Numbered from the stretch's first letter, positions 1 through 6,513 are shown. The stretch is 13,468 bases of DNA from Christensenella sp. UBA6345 (GCA_002437945.1 DJSB01000008.1:2282-15749), one strand, 5' to 3'. Translations and numbers: made by a program. The notes: a model not told the origin generated them from the sequence alone.

Positions 1-256
1 CAATATCTATACAATCTACTAGATTAAGTTCTTCTAAAGACTTAAACAATGATACTACATCGTCTTCGCTTAAATTAAATGTTTCTACAAAGTCAGTTAT
101 AGTGTGTTCAATACCATTTTGACATAAGTAAAGCCCATACATATATACCTTTAATGCTAAAGGATTAATGTTGGGTAAAAACTCTTTAATAAAACTATTC
201 TCTATCTGTGTAAAACTATTGTTATTAAATTCGCTTGATAATTTACAGAATGACAT
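1..256 (-). CDS. DnaD-domain replication protein, N-terminal part (cut by window edge)
   Basis: A leftward reading frame is open from an ATG at 256 to the window edge (85 codons seen). The protein starts MSFCKLSSEFNNNSFTQIEN, and a later segment reads PLALKVYMYGLYLC. This resembles the N-terminal winged-helix domain of DnaD-like primosome proteins of Bacillota, which remodel DNA and help load the replicative helicase. The usual helical pattern of that domain (aromatic start, a hydrophobic helix with LYLC, then an acidic LSEDDVVSLFKSLEELNLV segment) is visible. An AGGAGT ribosome binding site lies at 263-268, six bases before the ATG. A TG-extended -10 (TGATATACT, 281-289) stands just upstream, so the leader is very short. 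It diverges from sbcD. The C-terminal part is outside the window, so the exact DnaD subfamily cannot be settled. Confidence 0.75.
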   Translation of the reverse strand, partial: MSFCKLSSEFNNNSFTQIENSFIKEFLPNINPLALKVYMYGLYLCQNGIEHTITDFVETFNLSEDDVVSLFKSLEELNLVDCIDI

Positions 257-280
257 CGTATTACTCCTAAAATATATTTA

Positions 281-309
281 AGTATATCACAAAAGTTGTT
301 AATAACTAA
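281..309 (-). promoter_or_regulatory. promoter of the DnaD-domain gene
   Basis: On the minus strand a TATACT -10 (286-281) is preceded by TGA (289-287), giving an extended -10. A weak -35-like TTAGTT lies at 309-304 with a 17-base spacer. The predicted transcript starts near 274, only a few bases before the AGGAGT ribosome binding site. Confidence 0.5.
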
Positions 310-431
310 ATGAATAATCATTGTATTAAAAATTCTTTAATGTTAATCTTGCTTTCATTATTTTAATATAAATATTAAAAATATGCAAATAGTAAATTTT
401 GTAAAACATATAAATTTTGACTAGTTTGTTT

Positions 432-459
432 TTGCTTAATTATTAAAATATGTTATACT
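432..459 (+). promoter_or_regulatory. promoter of the sbcDC operon
   Basis: An extended -10, TGTTATACT, spans 451-459. A -35-like TTGCTT lies at 432-437 with a 16-base spacer. The predicted transcript starts near 466, so the AAGGAAGG ribosome binding site at 471-478 sits almost at the 5' end of the mRNA. The intergenic stretch 290-431 is AT-rich and shows nothing else I can name. Confidence 0.55.
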
Positions 460-484
460 TTTAATTGTAAAAGGAAGGTTGCTA

Positions 485-1675
485 ATGAGAATATTACATA
501 CAGCAGACTGGCACATAGGTTGTCGCACAGATGGTTTGTTAAGATTGGACGAACAAAAACAGGTTTTAAACGAGATTGTTGATATTGCTAATGAGCAAAA
601 AGTAGATATGGTTATCATTGCAGGTGATGTATATGATACTTTTTTACCTAGTGCTGAATCAGAAAAGGTGGTTTTTGATGCTTTGCTTAAACTTTGCAAT
701 AATGGTAATCGTCCAGTTATTGCAGTGGCAGGTAACCATGACGATCCAAAAAGATTAAGTAATGCCAATGTTTTTGCTAATATGCATAATATTTATTTGG
801 TCGGCGAAATGGATAAAGTAAGTTTTTGTGAACTAAAAAATAAAAACTGCTATCCAGTAGCAAGTGGGGTAGGATATATTGAATTTAGATGTAAATCTGA
901 AAAAGTCGTAGTGGCTACTATGCCATTCCCATCTTACTATAGATATAAACAAATCAAAAAAGAAGACGAGCAACTAAAAGATAGTATTAAAGAATGGTTT
1001 AAACCAGCATTAAGTGGATTTAGAGATGATACAATTAATATCGCTGTTAGCCACTTACTTACATATCCGGTTAATACCACTCCAGAAGATTTTGCTAGTT
1101 ATGAAGTGGTAGGCGGTGCTATATCTTTTGTGGATAGAGACAGTTTGTTAAGTCCAGCACATTATACTGCACTAGGACATATCCATCAACCTATCGCAGT
1201 AGATAAGGCTCATCACATATATTACTCGGGTAGCATAGTTAATAAGTTCTTTGACGAAACATATAACAAGAATTCGGTTTATGTAGTTGACTTGGATTCT
1301 AGACATGGAGTTAAGAGTGTTAATCAAGTAGAAATCCATCCAAAGCATTTAATATCACAAGCAGTAAGTTCTATGGAAGAAGCAATTAACTTTTTAGAGA
1401 ATAACAAAGATAAGTTAATCAGGATTATATTTAGGGATATGGATTTTGTAGATCCACAAGATATTAAGACTATAAAAAACAATTACTCCAATGTTATTAC
1501 TGTTAGTGTTGAACCTAAACGTATACAGGAGCAAGTGGTATTATCTAAAAAGAATTTATCTACAAAAGAAATATTTGAAAACTTTGTAGAATACAAGACA
1601 GGTGAAAAACCAGAAGAACAATTAACACAGTTATTTTTAGAATTAATGGGGGAGATATCAAATGAGACCAATTAA
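485..1675 (+). CDS. sbcD: SbcD, nuclease subunit of the SbcCD DNA end-processing complex
   Basis: This is the Mre11-type metallophosphoesterase that, with SbcC, cleaves hairpins and trims blocked or broken DNA ends in the cytoplasm. The 396-residue protein carries the family's metal motifs in order: HTADWHIG (5-12), GDVYD (47-51), GNHD (83-86), SHLL (189-192) and GHIH (231-234). These supply the Asp, Asn and His ligands of the two-manganese centre. The length is normal for SbcD. The frame also opens at a TTG at 479, but the ATG at 485 is the better start: it lies six bases after GGAAGG (473-478) and gives the standard MRILHTADWH beginning. The 3' end overlaps sbcC by 14 bases, which suggests translational coupling. 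It is the first gene of a two-gene operon. Confidence 0.95.
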   Translation: MRILHTADWHIGCRTDGLLRLDEQKQVLNEIVDIANEQKVDMVIIAGDVYDTFLPSAESEKVVFDALLKLCNNGNRPVIAVAGNHDDPKRLSNANVFANMHNIYLVGEMDKVSFCELKNKNCYPVASGVGYIEFRCKSEKVVVATMPFPSYYRYKQIKKEDEQLKDSIKEWFKPALSGFRDDTINIAVSHLLTYPVNTTPEDFASYEVVGGAISFVDRDSLLSPAHYTALGHIHQPIAVDKAHHIYYSGSIVNKFFDETYNKNSVYVVDLDSRHGVKSVNQVEIHPKHLISQAVSSMEEAINFLENNKDKLIRIIFRDMDFVDPQDIKTIKNNYSNVITVSVEPKRIQEQVVLSKKNLSTKEIFENFVEYKTGEKPEEQLTQLFLELMGEISNETN

Positions 1676-4352
1676 ATTAACAATTTGTGGTATTAATAGT
1701 TATGTTACCCAGCAAGTAGTAGATTTTAAAAAATTGTCTGAAGGTAATCTGTTTGGTATATTTGGTGCTACAGGAAGTGGTAAGAGTACTATACTTGATA
1801 GTATTATTATTGCTTTATATGGTACTAGCGACAGGGATAATTTAAGCAATCTAATTAACATTAATGTTAAAGACGCATATATTAAATTCGAATTTGAACT
1901 TGAACGTGATGGTAAGATTAATTCTTATGAAGTCGTACGTAATTATAGATTAAGACCTAGCGGTTTAACTAGTGGTGCGTATTTAACTGATAAGAATACT
2001 AAAGAAGTTTTGGGAGATTCTACCGATATAGTTAATTCTCAATTAGAGATGTTATTAGGTATAAGTAAAAAAGAGTTCCTAAAATGTATTGCTTTACCAC
2101 AAAATGAGTTTGATAAATTCTTGCTTGACACTCCTAGTGAAAGAAAGAAAAGTATAGCGAGATTGTTTAATATAGAGAACTTCGGTGAATTGCTTAACAA
2201 AAAAGTTAAGTCTAGATTAGATGTGCTTACTACTAAAGACGAAGAACTTGAAAAGCAATTAAATATGTTTAATGAGATTACTGATGAAAGTCAAAAACAA
2301 CTTGAACATGATATACGTACTGATGAAAGAGAATCTGTTAAACTTACTCGTCTTATAGAAAAGTTAAGTAATGAAGTAAAAGACGCAGACGAGTTTATTG
2401 TTAAGTTAAAGTCATTTAATGACGCAAAAACTGTACTTTCTGACATAAACTCTAAAGTTGAATACTATGATAAATTAAGTGAAGATTTAGATAAGTATGC
2501 TAAAAATAAAGAATCATTAGCCAATGTTGAACTCCTAAACAAACAAACTGCTGAATTAGATAAAGTAAAAACAAAACTAAAAACATGTAATATTGAATTA
2601 TCGGCTGATAAGATTAAGTATGCCAATCTTGATAGAAAGTATATAGATATTAAGAGCGAACGTGAATTGCAGAATGTTAATCTTAATGTATTTAAGTTGT
2701 CTATAGAAAAGAAAAAAGTAATGACCGAAGAACTTGCTAAATTGGAGGTAGAACTTAAAGAATATAAGGAAAAGCATTCGAAAAAGTTGGACGAACTTTT
2801 GATACTAACAGAACATATAAAGAAAGTAGAAGGCAATACTAATCGAACAAATAAAGATATAGAAAAAGTTAAAAATGAACTTAAAGATATTGAAGAGATA
2901 CTTAAACAACTTACTGAAATACGTGTCTATAACGAGAGTAAAGAATTTGCTAAAGGATTAAAAGATATCAAATCTTCAATAGATAAAGATAGTTTAGATG
3001 AAGTTAAGTATTATCAAATATATAATAATGTTCATGAGTTATTAATCAAGATTAATAAACTTTTAAGCGATTGTAATAGTAAAATTAAAAAGCGTAAATT
3101 AATTTTGGAAGATTTAAAAATTGAAGAAGATGGCATAGATGACCTGTATAAACGAATGATCAAACGCCAAAACACTTTGATTAATGAATTAAATGTGCTT
3201 AATAAAAAGTATACAGATAATTGTGCTTTACTATCTAGATACAATGGCGATGCTGCCAATCTTCAAAGCGAAATTGACCATATTAAAAATGATTTATTAG
3301 CAAAAACCGAAACTGCAACCAATTTTAATTCACAGTTAAAACAACTTGCCAATATTACAGATACTACTGATGTGATTAATCAACTTGATAGCCAGTTGCA
3401 AGAAATTGAAAATGAAAAGTTTGATGTTAATAATGCTATTAATAACAATACTTCCAACGTTAAGGCTTTAGAAGTAGAGATTAAGTATATGGAAGAAAAA
3501 GTTGAAGAACTTAAACAATTAATTCCAGAAGGATTTAATGCGTCGGAGTATTCTAGTGATGTTACTGAAGATAATTTTGACGAAAAGAAGAAAGAATTGG
3601 AAGAGTTCACACGTTTAAAAGAATATAATCAGACTTTGTATGATTCATTAGAAAATGAGTTGAAAGACAAAAATGTTACATTGGAAGATATCGAAACCAA
3701 ACGTGAGCAAGTCGAACAATATCGAACCCAGTTAAACGATGTTAATGTAAGACTAGGTATTAATAAAAATATTCAAGAGAATAATATTAATCTTCTTAAC
3801 AAACAAAACGATGTTAAAAACGAACTTCGTGCTGTGAAAGCAGATTTAAAATTAACTCAAAAATTAAATCAATATATTAGTAAAAATGCTTTAGTAGACT
3901 ATGTGTCTGAAGAATATTTATATTTGATTAGTCAGTATGCTAATAGATTTGTTTATAGTATTTCTCGTGGTAAGTATATGCTTAAATATTCTAGTGATAA
4001 TTCAGGCGAGTTTTTGGCTATAGACAACTTTAATGGTGGTATGACAAGAAGTATTAAGACATTAAGTGGTGGCGAGAGATTTATATTTAGTTTAAGTTTA
4101 GCACTAGGTGTATCACAAAGTATTTCTATTAACAATAATAAATCATTTAATTTCTTCTTTATAGATGAAGGATTTGGTAATTTAAGTGACGATTATATTA
4201 ATGATGTTCTTGAATGTTTTGATAGTTTAATTAAACTTGATTTTACAGTAGGCTTTATTACTCACGTAGAAAAAATGCAAGAATATATTACTAATAAAGT
4301 TATTGTTACAAAAGAAAATAATGAAATAGGCAGTGTAATTGAACAGTATTAA
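1662..4352 (+). CDS. sbcC: SbcC, ABC/Rad50-type ATPase subunit of SbcCD, without a zinc hook
   Basis: This SMC/Rad50-like ATPase partners SbcD and couples ATP binding to DNA end cleavage. The 896-residue protein has a Walker A, GATGSGKS (35-42), a Q-loop in LPQNEF (Q147), long Lys/Glu-rich coiled coils from about 180 to 740, the ABC signature LSGGE (801-805), the Walker B FFFIDEGFG (831-839, D835 and E836) and a switch histidine in THVE (H868). GGGGGAG at 1648-1654 sets the ATG at 1662, inside the end of sbcD. One point is odd: Rad50/SbcC proteins normally carry a CxxC zinc hook at the coiled-coil tip, but the cysteines here (9, 142, 309, 471, 521, 852) are all isolated. The likely tip, around 425-450, has none. 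The protein is also shorter than the roughly 1,000-1,150 residues usual in this group. The ATPase head looks fully intact. Confidence 0.95.
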   Translation: MRPIKLTICGINSYVTQQVVDFKKLSEGNLFGIFGATGSGKSTILDSIIIALYGTSDRDNLSNLININVKDAYIKFEFELERDGKINSYEVVRNYRLRPSGLTSGAYLTDKNTKEVLGDSTDIVNSQLEMLLGISKKEFLKCIALPQNEFDKFLLDTPSERKKSIARLFNIENFGELLNKKVKSRLDVLTTKDEELEKQLNMFNEITDESQKQLEHDIRTDERESVKLTRLIEKLSNEVKDADEFIVKLKSFNDAKTVLSDINSKVEYYDKLSEDLDKYAKNKESLANVELLNKQTAELDKVKTKLKTCNIELSADKIKYANLDRKYIDIKSERELQNVNLNVFKLSIEKKKVMTEELAKLEVELKEYKEKHSKKLDELLILTEHIKKVEGNTNRTNKDIEKVKNELKDIEEILKQLTEIRVYNESKEFAKGLKDIKSSIDKDSLDEVKYYQIYNNVHELLIKINKLLSDCNSKIKKRKLILEDLKIEEDGIDDLYKRMIKRQNTLINELNVLNKKYTDNCALLSRYNGDAANLQSEIDHIKNDLLAKTETATNFNSQLKQLANITDTTDVINQLDSQLQEIENEKFDVNNAINNNTSNVKALEVEIKYMEEKVEELKQLIPEGFNASEYSSDVTEDNFDEKKKELEEFTRLKEYNQTLYDSLENELKDKNVTLEDIETKREQVEQYRTQLNDVNVRLGINKNIQENNINLLNKQNDVKNELRAVKADLKLTQKLNQYISKNALVDYVSEEYLYLISQYANRFVYSISRGKYMLKYSSDNSGEFLAIDNFNGGMTRSIKTLSGGERFIFSLSLALGVSQSISINNNKSFNFFFIDEGFGNLSDDYINDVLECFDSLIKLDFTVGFITHVEKMQEYITNKVIVTKENNEIGSVIEQY

Positions 4353-4403
4353 TTTACTTTGATATTATTTGATTTTCATAATGATTAAATGTCAATAAAA
4401 TAT

Positions 4404-4436
4404 AAAAAATAGAGAATATTATGTTCTCTATTTTTT
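4404..4436. terminator. bidirectional intrinsic terminator after sbcC
   Basis: A 13-base-pair stem pairs AAAAAATAGAGAA (4404-4416) with TTCTCTATTTTTT (4424-4436) around a 7-base loop. The A-run and U-run on the two sides let it work on both strands. It ends sbcDC transcription. Confidence 0.85.
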
Positions 4437-4443
4437 ATTAAAG

Positions 4444-4467
4444 AAAACCACGTTTGTACGTGGTTTT
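4444..4467 (-). terminator. terminator of the former tRNA gene
   Basis: A perfect 10-base-pair stem, AAAACCACGT/ACGTGGTTTT, has a 4-base loop. On the minus strand it begins two bases after the tRNA CCA end and runs into a T-rich tract. This is the normal place for the terminator of a tRNA gene transcribed leftward, so it marks the original chromosomal context of the tRNA. Confidence 0.75.
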
Positions 4468-4469
4468 AC

Positions 4470-4493
4470 TGGTGTTCTCGGCGGGAATCGAAC
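4470..4493 (-). other. 3' fragment of a tRNA gene: probable attachment site scar
   Basis: Read on the minus strand, the last 24 bases are those of a tRNA: G53, the T-loop TTCGATT, the 3' T-stem CCCGC, the acceptor strand CGAGAAC, discriminator A and encoded CCA. The bases that should form the 5' T-stem (GCGGG) are absent: the next bases upstream on the minus strand are AATATAA, which cannot pair with CCCGC. This is therefore a truncated copy and not a working gene. Such fragments arise when an element integrates in a tRNA 3' end, leaving the intact gene at one end and a 3' copy at the other. The fragment's polarity places the element at higher coordinates, with the whole tRNA outside the window. 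The acceptor strand predicts an intact tRNA starting GTTCTCG; I did not assign its amino acid. A decayed tRNA gene is the alternative. Confidence 0.7.
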
Positions 4494-4545
4494 TTATATT
4501 GTAATACAAATTATATAATAAACCAATGATAAAGTAAAACATAAT

Positions 4546-4597
4546 TAAAATTAAAATTCTAATAAAAGTAGGTATAAAAGTATGAATTTTAATTTTA
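4546..4597. repeat. 14-base perfect inverted repeat near the element end
   Basis: TAAAATTAAAATTC (4546-4559) is the exact reverse complement of GAATTTTAATTTTA (4584-4597). The 24-base loop contains TAAAAGTA at 4563-4570 and the near-copy ATAAAAGTA at 4574-4582. AT-rich arms can occur by chance. Their position about 50 bases from the tRNA fragment makes a recombinase-accessory site possible. Confidence 0.5.
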
Positions 4598-4774
4598 GTC
4601 GAAAGATTTGTTAATAAGTATCCTAAATATAAAGAACTGAGACAAATAAGTAAAGAAAATATTGGAATATTTGGATCAAAGGTAAATTATAATTTTTATG
4701 TGTTAGTAATCAATAATTTAAATTGTTTTGAAGTTATATTTGATTTTATGAATTTCCCTCATGAATTTCTCTAA
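4586..4774 (+). pseudogene. possible coding remnant
   Basis: After a TGA at 4583-4585 the frame stays open for 62 codons to a TAA at 4772-4774. It reads as a plausible mixed polypeptide (for example VERFVNKYPKYKELRQISKE, then NIGIFGSK). There is no ATG with a ribosome binding site at its start; the first in-frame ATG is near the end. I do not recognise the sequence. It may be a relic of a gene cut by the element's formation, or chance openness in AT-rich DNA. Confidence 0.2.
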
Positions 4775-4784
4775 AGTTTATACT

Positions 4785-4841
4785 TCAAATACAAAGCCCT
4801 CAAATCTACAGTATATAAATAGTGTGCTTTGCAATATTTGA
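4785..4841. repeat. bulged inverted repeat upstream of the HEPN gene
   Basis: TCAAATA-CAAAGC (4785-4797) pairs with GCTTTG-caa-TATTTGA (4826-4841): 13 base pairs with a 3-base bulge and a 28-base loop. It lies upstream of the predicted promoter. It could be a regulator site, a structured RNA from an unseen promoter, or an element-end feature. No T-run follows, so it is not a terminator. Confidence 0.35.
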
Positions 4842-4896
4842 TGGCGGGGCATTTTCAACATTTCAGCAATAATTGATACCAATAGTACAATAGTTA

Positions 4897-4905
4897 TGTT
4901 ATACT
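4897..4905 (+). promoter_or_regulatory. extended -10 promoter of the HEPN-like gene
   Basis: TGTTATACT is identical to the sbcD extended -10. TTGATA at 4873-4878 is too far (21 bases) to be an ideal -35. Transcription from near 4912 would put the GGGGAG ribosome binding site (4917-4922) about five bases from the 5' end. Confidence 0.5.
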
Positions 4906-4930
4906 ATATAAAAAGTGGGGAGTGATAAGT

Positions 4931-5743
4931 ATGGATAATAATCAATCGTTCAAATTAAATGAAGTTATTCTAGGTTTTGAAAAAATTCTGGACAGATATA
5001 AGTATTTTTATAACAAATTTTTAATGGATAATAGCAAACTTATAAACACACCCATTGGTCAAGAAATAATGAAAACTATTCAAAATGTAGTGAATAATAA
5101 TTCAGATAATCAATTTTCAAAAATATTAACTTGTGTAAATGTTAATAATAATGATTTGCTGTTAAACTATAATTTAGATAATTTTCAAAATTTTATAGAA
5201 GAAAATGCAAAAGAAATTAAAATTTTTAATGATCCAACACTTAAATCAATATTGGATTTTGCAGATAATTATAAATGGGCATCTCAGTGTTTAATTGTTA
5301 ATATTGATACATACATAAATATATTTTTTAAGTTATTGTTCAATATAGAAAACGATACAAACTTGCCCAAAGGCTTTAATGATAGTCCTAAAACTAATTT
5401 TTATGAAAGATTTCCAGAATTAAATGGAAAGCTAGACTATGAATTTACAATCTATTATGAATTACATGCTATAAGAAACAATATAGTGCATAACGGCATG
5501 ATTGTTGATAAAAAATTGTTGGACAAACTATCAATTAAGGATGATACTTTTATCGGAAACATTTCAATGTATTTGCATAATTTTAATAAAGTTATTTTAT
5601 ATTCATTGGCTTGCTTAGATATTGTGGTTATAGTTAATGATGAAATACTAAAAAACAACAAATTAATGGAAGAGATAAAAAAAAGAGGCCTTTATCAATA
5701 TTTAGAAAAATATAGAGATTATAAAGAAAGACATCCTATCTAA
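4931..5743 (+). CDS. stand-alone protein with a HEPN-type Rx4H motif
   Basis: The 270-residue protein is predicted to be soluble and largely helical. Near its C-terminal third, between long hydrophobic helices, it carries AIRNNIVHNGMIVD (180-193). R182-N-N-I-V-H187 is the Rx4H motif of HEPN domains, and the following HNG..VD matches the form seen in many defence-associated HEPN families. HEPN proteins with this motif are often metal-independent RNases in toxin-antitoxin, abortive-infection and CRISPR-linked systems; others are only binding domains. The frame also opens at a GTG at 4922, but the ATG at 4931 lies eight bases after GGGGAG (4917-4922) and is preferred. It has its own promoter and terminator and no adjacent co-directional partner such as a MNT nucleotidyltransferase. 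Without a partner it may be self-controlled or act with a distant gene. The N-terminal 150 residues match nothing I know. Confidence 0.7.
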   Translation: MDNNQSFKLNEVILGFEKILDRYKYFYNKFLMDNSKLINTPIGQEIMKTIQNVVNNNSDNQFSKILTCVNVNNNDLLLNYNLDNFQNFIEENAKEIKIFNDPTLKSILDFADNYKWASQCLIVNIDTYINIFFKLLFNIENDTNLPKGFNDSPKTNFYERFPELNGKLDYEFTIYYELHAIRNNIVHNGMIVDKKLLDKLSIKDDTFIGNISMYLHNFNKVILYSLACLDIVVIVNDEILKNNKLMEEIKKRGLYQYLEKYRDYKERHPI

Positions 5744-5781
5744 ACAACTATTACAAATATTAAAAGTAATTTCAATCACAT

Positions 5782-5815
5782 GGTCAATTTGTATGTTTAC
5801 AAGTTGACCTTTTTT
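5782..5815 (+). terminator. intrinsic terminator after the HEPN-like gene
   Basis: An 11-pair stem (GGTCAATTTGT 5782-5792 with ACAAGTTGACC 5799-5809, one G-T wobble) closes a 6-base loop. It is followed by six T. The left arm also holds the stop codon of the convergent small gene, whose last codons are written in this hairpin. Confidence 0.85.
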
Positions 5816-5972
5816 CCATGTCTAAAGTAAAATACTCTCGCCATTTTTCTTTTGAAAAATCTTTTACAAACTCATCTTCTAATTCGCAGATTTTAGTTAG
5901 TAGCAGTTGTTCTTCTGCACTGAGTTTTTCGTTTTCTAGTGTATCTTTTACTAGTTGTAAAATGTGGTTCAA
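5784..5972 (-). CDS. small hypothetical protein, 62 residues, TTG start
   Basis: I do not recognise this protein. It is acidic and helical, with segments NHILQLVKDTLENEKLSAEE and CELEDEFVKDFSKEKWREYF, and no membrane segment or cysteine pair. The frame opens further upstream at an ATG at 6071, but that start has no ribosome binding site and its extra residues look non-coding. A strong GGAGGTG (5984-5978 on the minus strand) sits five bases before a TTG at 5972, which I take as the start. A TATACT -10 candidate is at 6045-6040. The last codons, from the ATGGAAAAAAGG stretch on, run through the terminator of the convergent HEPN-like gene. Short helical proteins like this are common on mobile elements, but no function is implied. 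The opposite-strand frame here is serine/phenylalanine-rich, as expected of an antisense shadow. Confidence 0.55.
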   Translation of the reverse strand: MNHILQLVKDTLENEKLSAEEQLLLTKICELEDEFVKDFSKEKWREYFTLDMEKRSTCKHTN

Positions 5973-6136
5973 CTTTTCACCTCCATTTGAAATTATAGAA
6001 ACATATTTGGCATAATCTTTGCCATCGCTGTAAATCAAAAGTATAATATTGCTGTGTAAACAACAAAACATAATAATATGAAAACAACTCTTGTTGTTGT
6101 CTAGGTAGATTCGTGCTTGTATGCAACGATATTAGT

Positions 6137-6145
6137 GGGGGGGGG
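6137..6145. repeat. G9 homopolymer tract
   Basis: Nine consecutive G residues in otherwise AT-rich, non-coding DNA. Such runs slip during replication and are known phase-variation switches when placed in promoters or coding starts. Here no gene or promoter is clearly controlled by it. A sequencing or assembly length error is also possible. Confidence 0.6.
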
Positions 6146-6198
6146 TATCTTCTCTCAAGTGTTCTCTAGCATAAATAATCTGTTGCTAAATATATAAC

Positions 6199-6297
6199 TC
6201 ATTCAACTATGTACTTAGCCTCAAATCTTTCACATTTATCAATTCTATTTCTTGATAATATTGCATTAGAAACATTGCAAACAAATCTTGCTTTCAT
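6199..6297 (-). CDS. 32-residue peptide or gene remnant
   Basis: A leftward ATG at 6297 follows AAGGAG (6308-6303) with a five-base gap and runs 32 codons to a TGA. The peptide includes MKARFVCNVSNAILSRNRID and ends FEAKYIVE. The same frame is open upstream to 6357, reading HWKWTPKKIDLPLKGDC just before the ATG, so this could be the tail of a longer lost gene rather than a true microprotein. I do not recognise it. The good ribosome binding site is the only support for translation. Confidence 0.3.
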   Translation of the reverse strand: MKARFVCNVSNAILSRNRIDKCERFEAKYIVE

Positions 6298-6403
6298 ACA
6301 ATCTCCTTTAAGGGGTAGGTCAATCTTTTTTGGCGTCCACTTCCAATGTATTTGTGTTTAGTCTTAAACAGATTTCTTTTGCAAGTCATTTTGGAAAATA
6401 TGC

Positions 6404-6512
6404 GATTTTCTCCAGATAATATAAATTCATTGCATTAATTGGAGAAAATAATATTAAAAGTAGTTGATTTACTCCAGCCAATATTATATAATTGCATTAA
6501 TTGGAGGGAATA
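6404..6512 (+). promoter_or_regulatory. duplicated operator and promoter of the abiE operon
   Basis: Two copies of a unit about 47 bases long start at 6404 and 6466, exactly 62 bases apart. Each has CTCCAG on the left (6410-6415 and 6472-6477) and ATTGCATTAATTGGAG on the right (6429-6444 and 6491-6506). Within copy 1 the outer arms form an inverted repeat, ATTTTCTCCA (6405-6414) with TGGAGAAAAT (6440-6449); copy 2 keeps the CTCCA/TGGAG core. The promoter lies in copy 2: TTGATT (6464-6469), a 17-base spacer and a perfect TATAAT (6487-6492), with a start near 6499. Known AbiEi antitoxins repress their own operon by binding two inverted repeats at the promoter. This arrangement fits that mode, with binding here blocking RNA polymerase. 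Confidence 0.75.
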
Positions 6513-6513
6513 T

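Larger units (their letters stand above)
4494..4930. other. gene-poor left end of the element
   Basis: These 437 bases hold no convincing complete gene. I see a 14-base inverted repeat (4546-4597), a stop-free plus-strand stretch without a good start (4586-4774), a bulged inverted repeat (4785-4841) and the promoter and leader of the next gene. Repeats beside an attachment site could be recombinase or excisionase binding arms, but nothing in the sequence proves it. Confidence 0.4.
6073..6403. other. gene-poor decayed stretch between two cargo genes
   Basis: This stretch holds a small AACAAC/GTTGTT hairpin (about 6083-6098), a run of nine G (6137-6145) and the leftward 32-codon frame at 6199-6297 with its open upstream extension. 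No intact gene of normal size is present. It looks like a junction where a former gene has been lost. Confidence 0.45.

Noticed and set aside
479..484. TTG start of sbcD giving two extra residues
   Set aside because: The ATG at 485 has the better distance to GGAAGG and gives the conserved SbcD N-terminus.
436..768. Leftward 110-codon frame over the start of sbcD
   Set aside because: It is antisense to the conserved metal motifs of SbcD, has no ribosome binding site, and has a Ser/Phe/Leu-rich shadow composition.
2465..4135. Several leftward frames inside sbcC
   Set aside because: Ser/Leu/Phe-rich antisense shadows of the Lys/Glu-rich coiled-coil coding strand; none has a ribosome binding site or recognisable motif.
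4470..4493. A functional tRNA gene
   Set aside because: Only the 3' third is present; no anticodon, D-arm, 5' acceptor strand or 5' T-stem follows on the minus strand.
5818..6015. Rightward 65-codon frame opposite the small gene
   Set aside because: Serine/phenylalanine-rich, no ribosome binding site, starts within the terminator tail; the leftward frame has a strong GGAGGTG.
6404..6512. Two regular 62-base repeats as the start of a CRISPR array
   Set aside because: There are only two units, the repeated blocks are split and imperfect, no cas gene is near, and the position over the abiE promoter explains them as operators.
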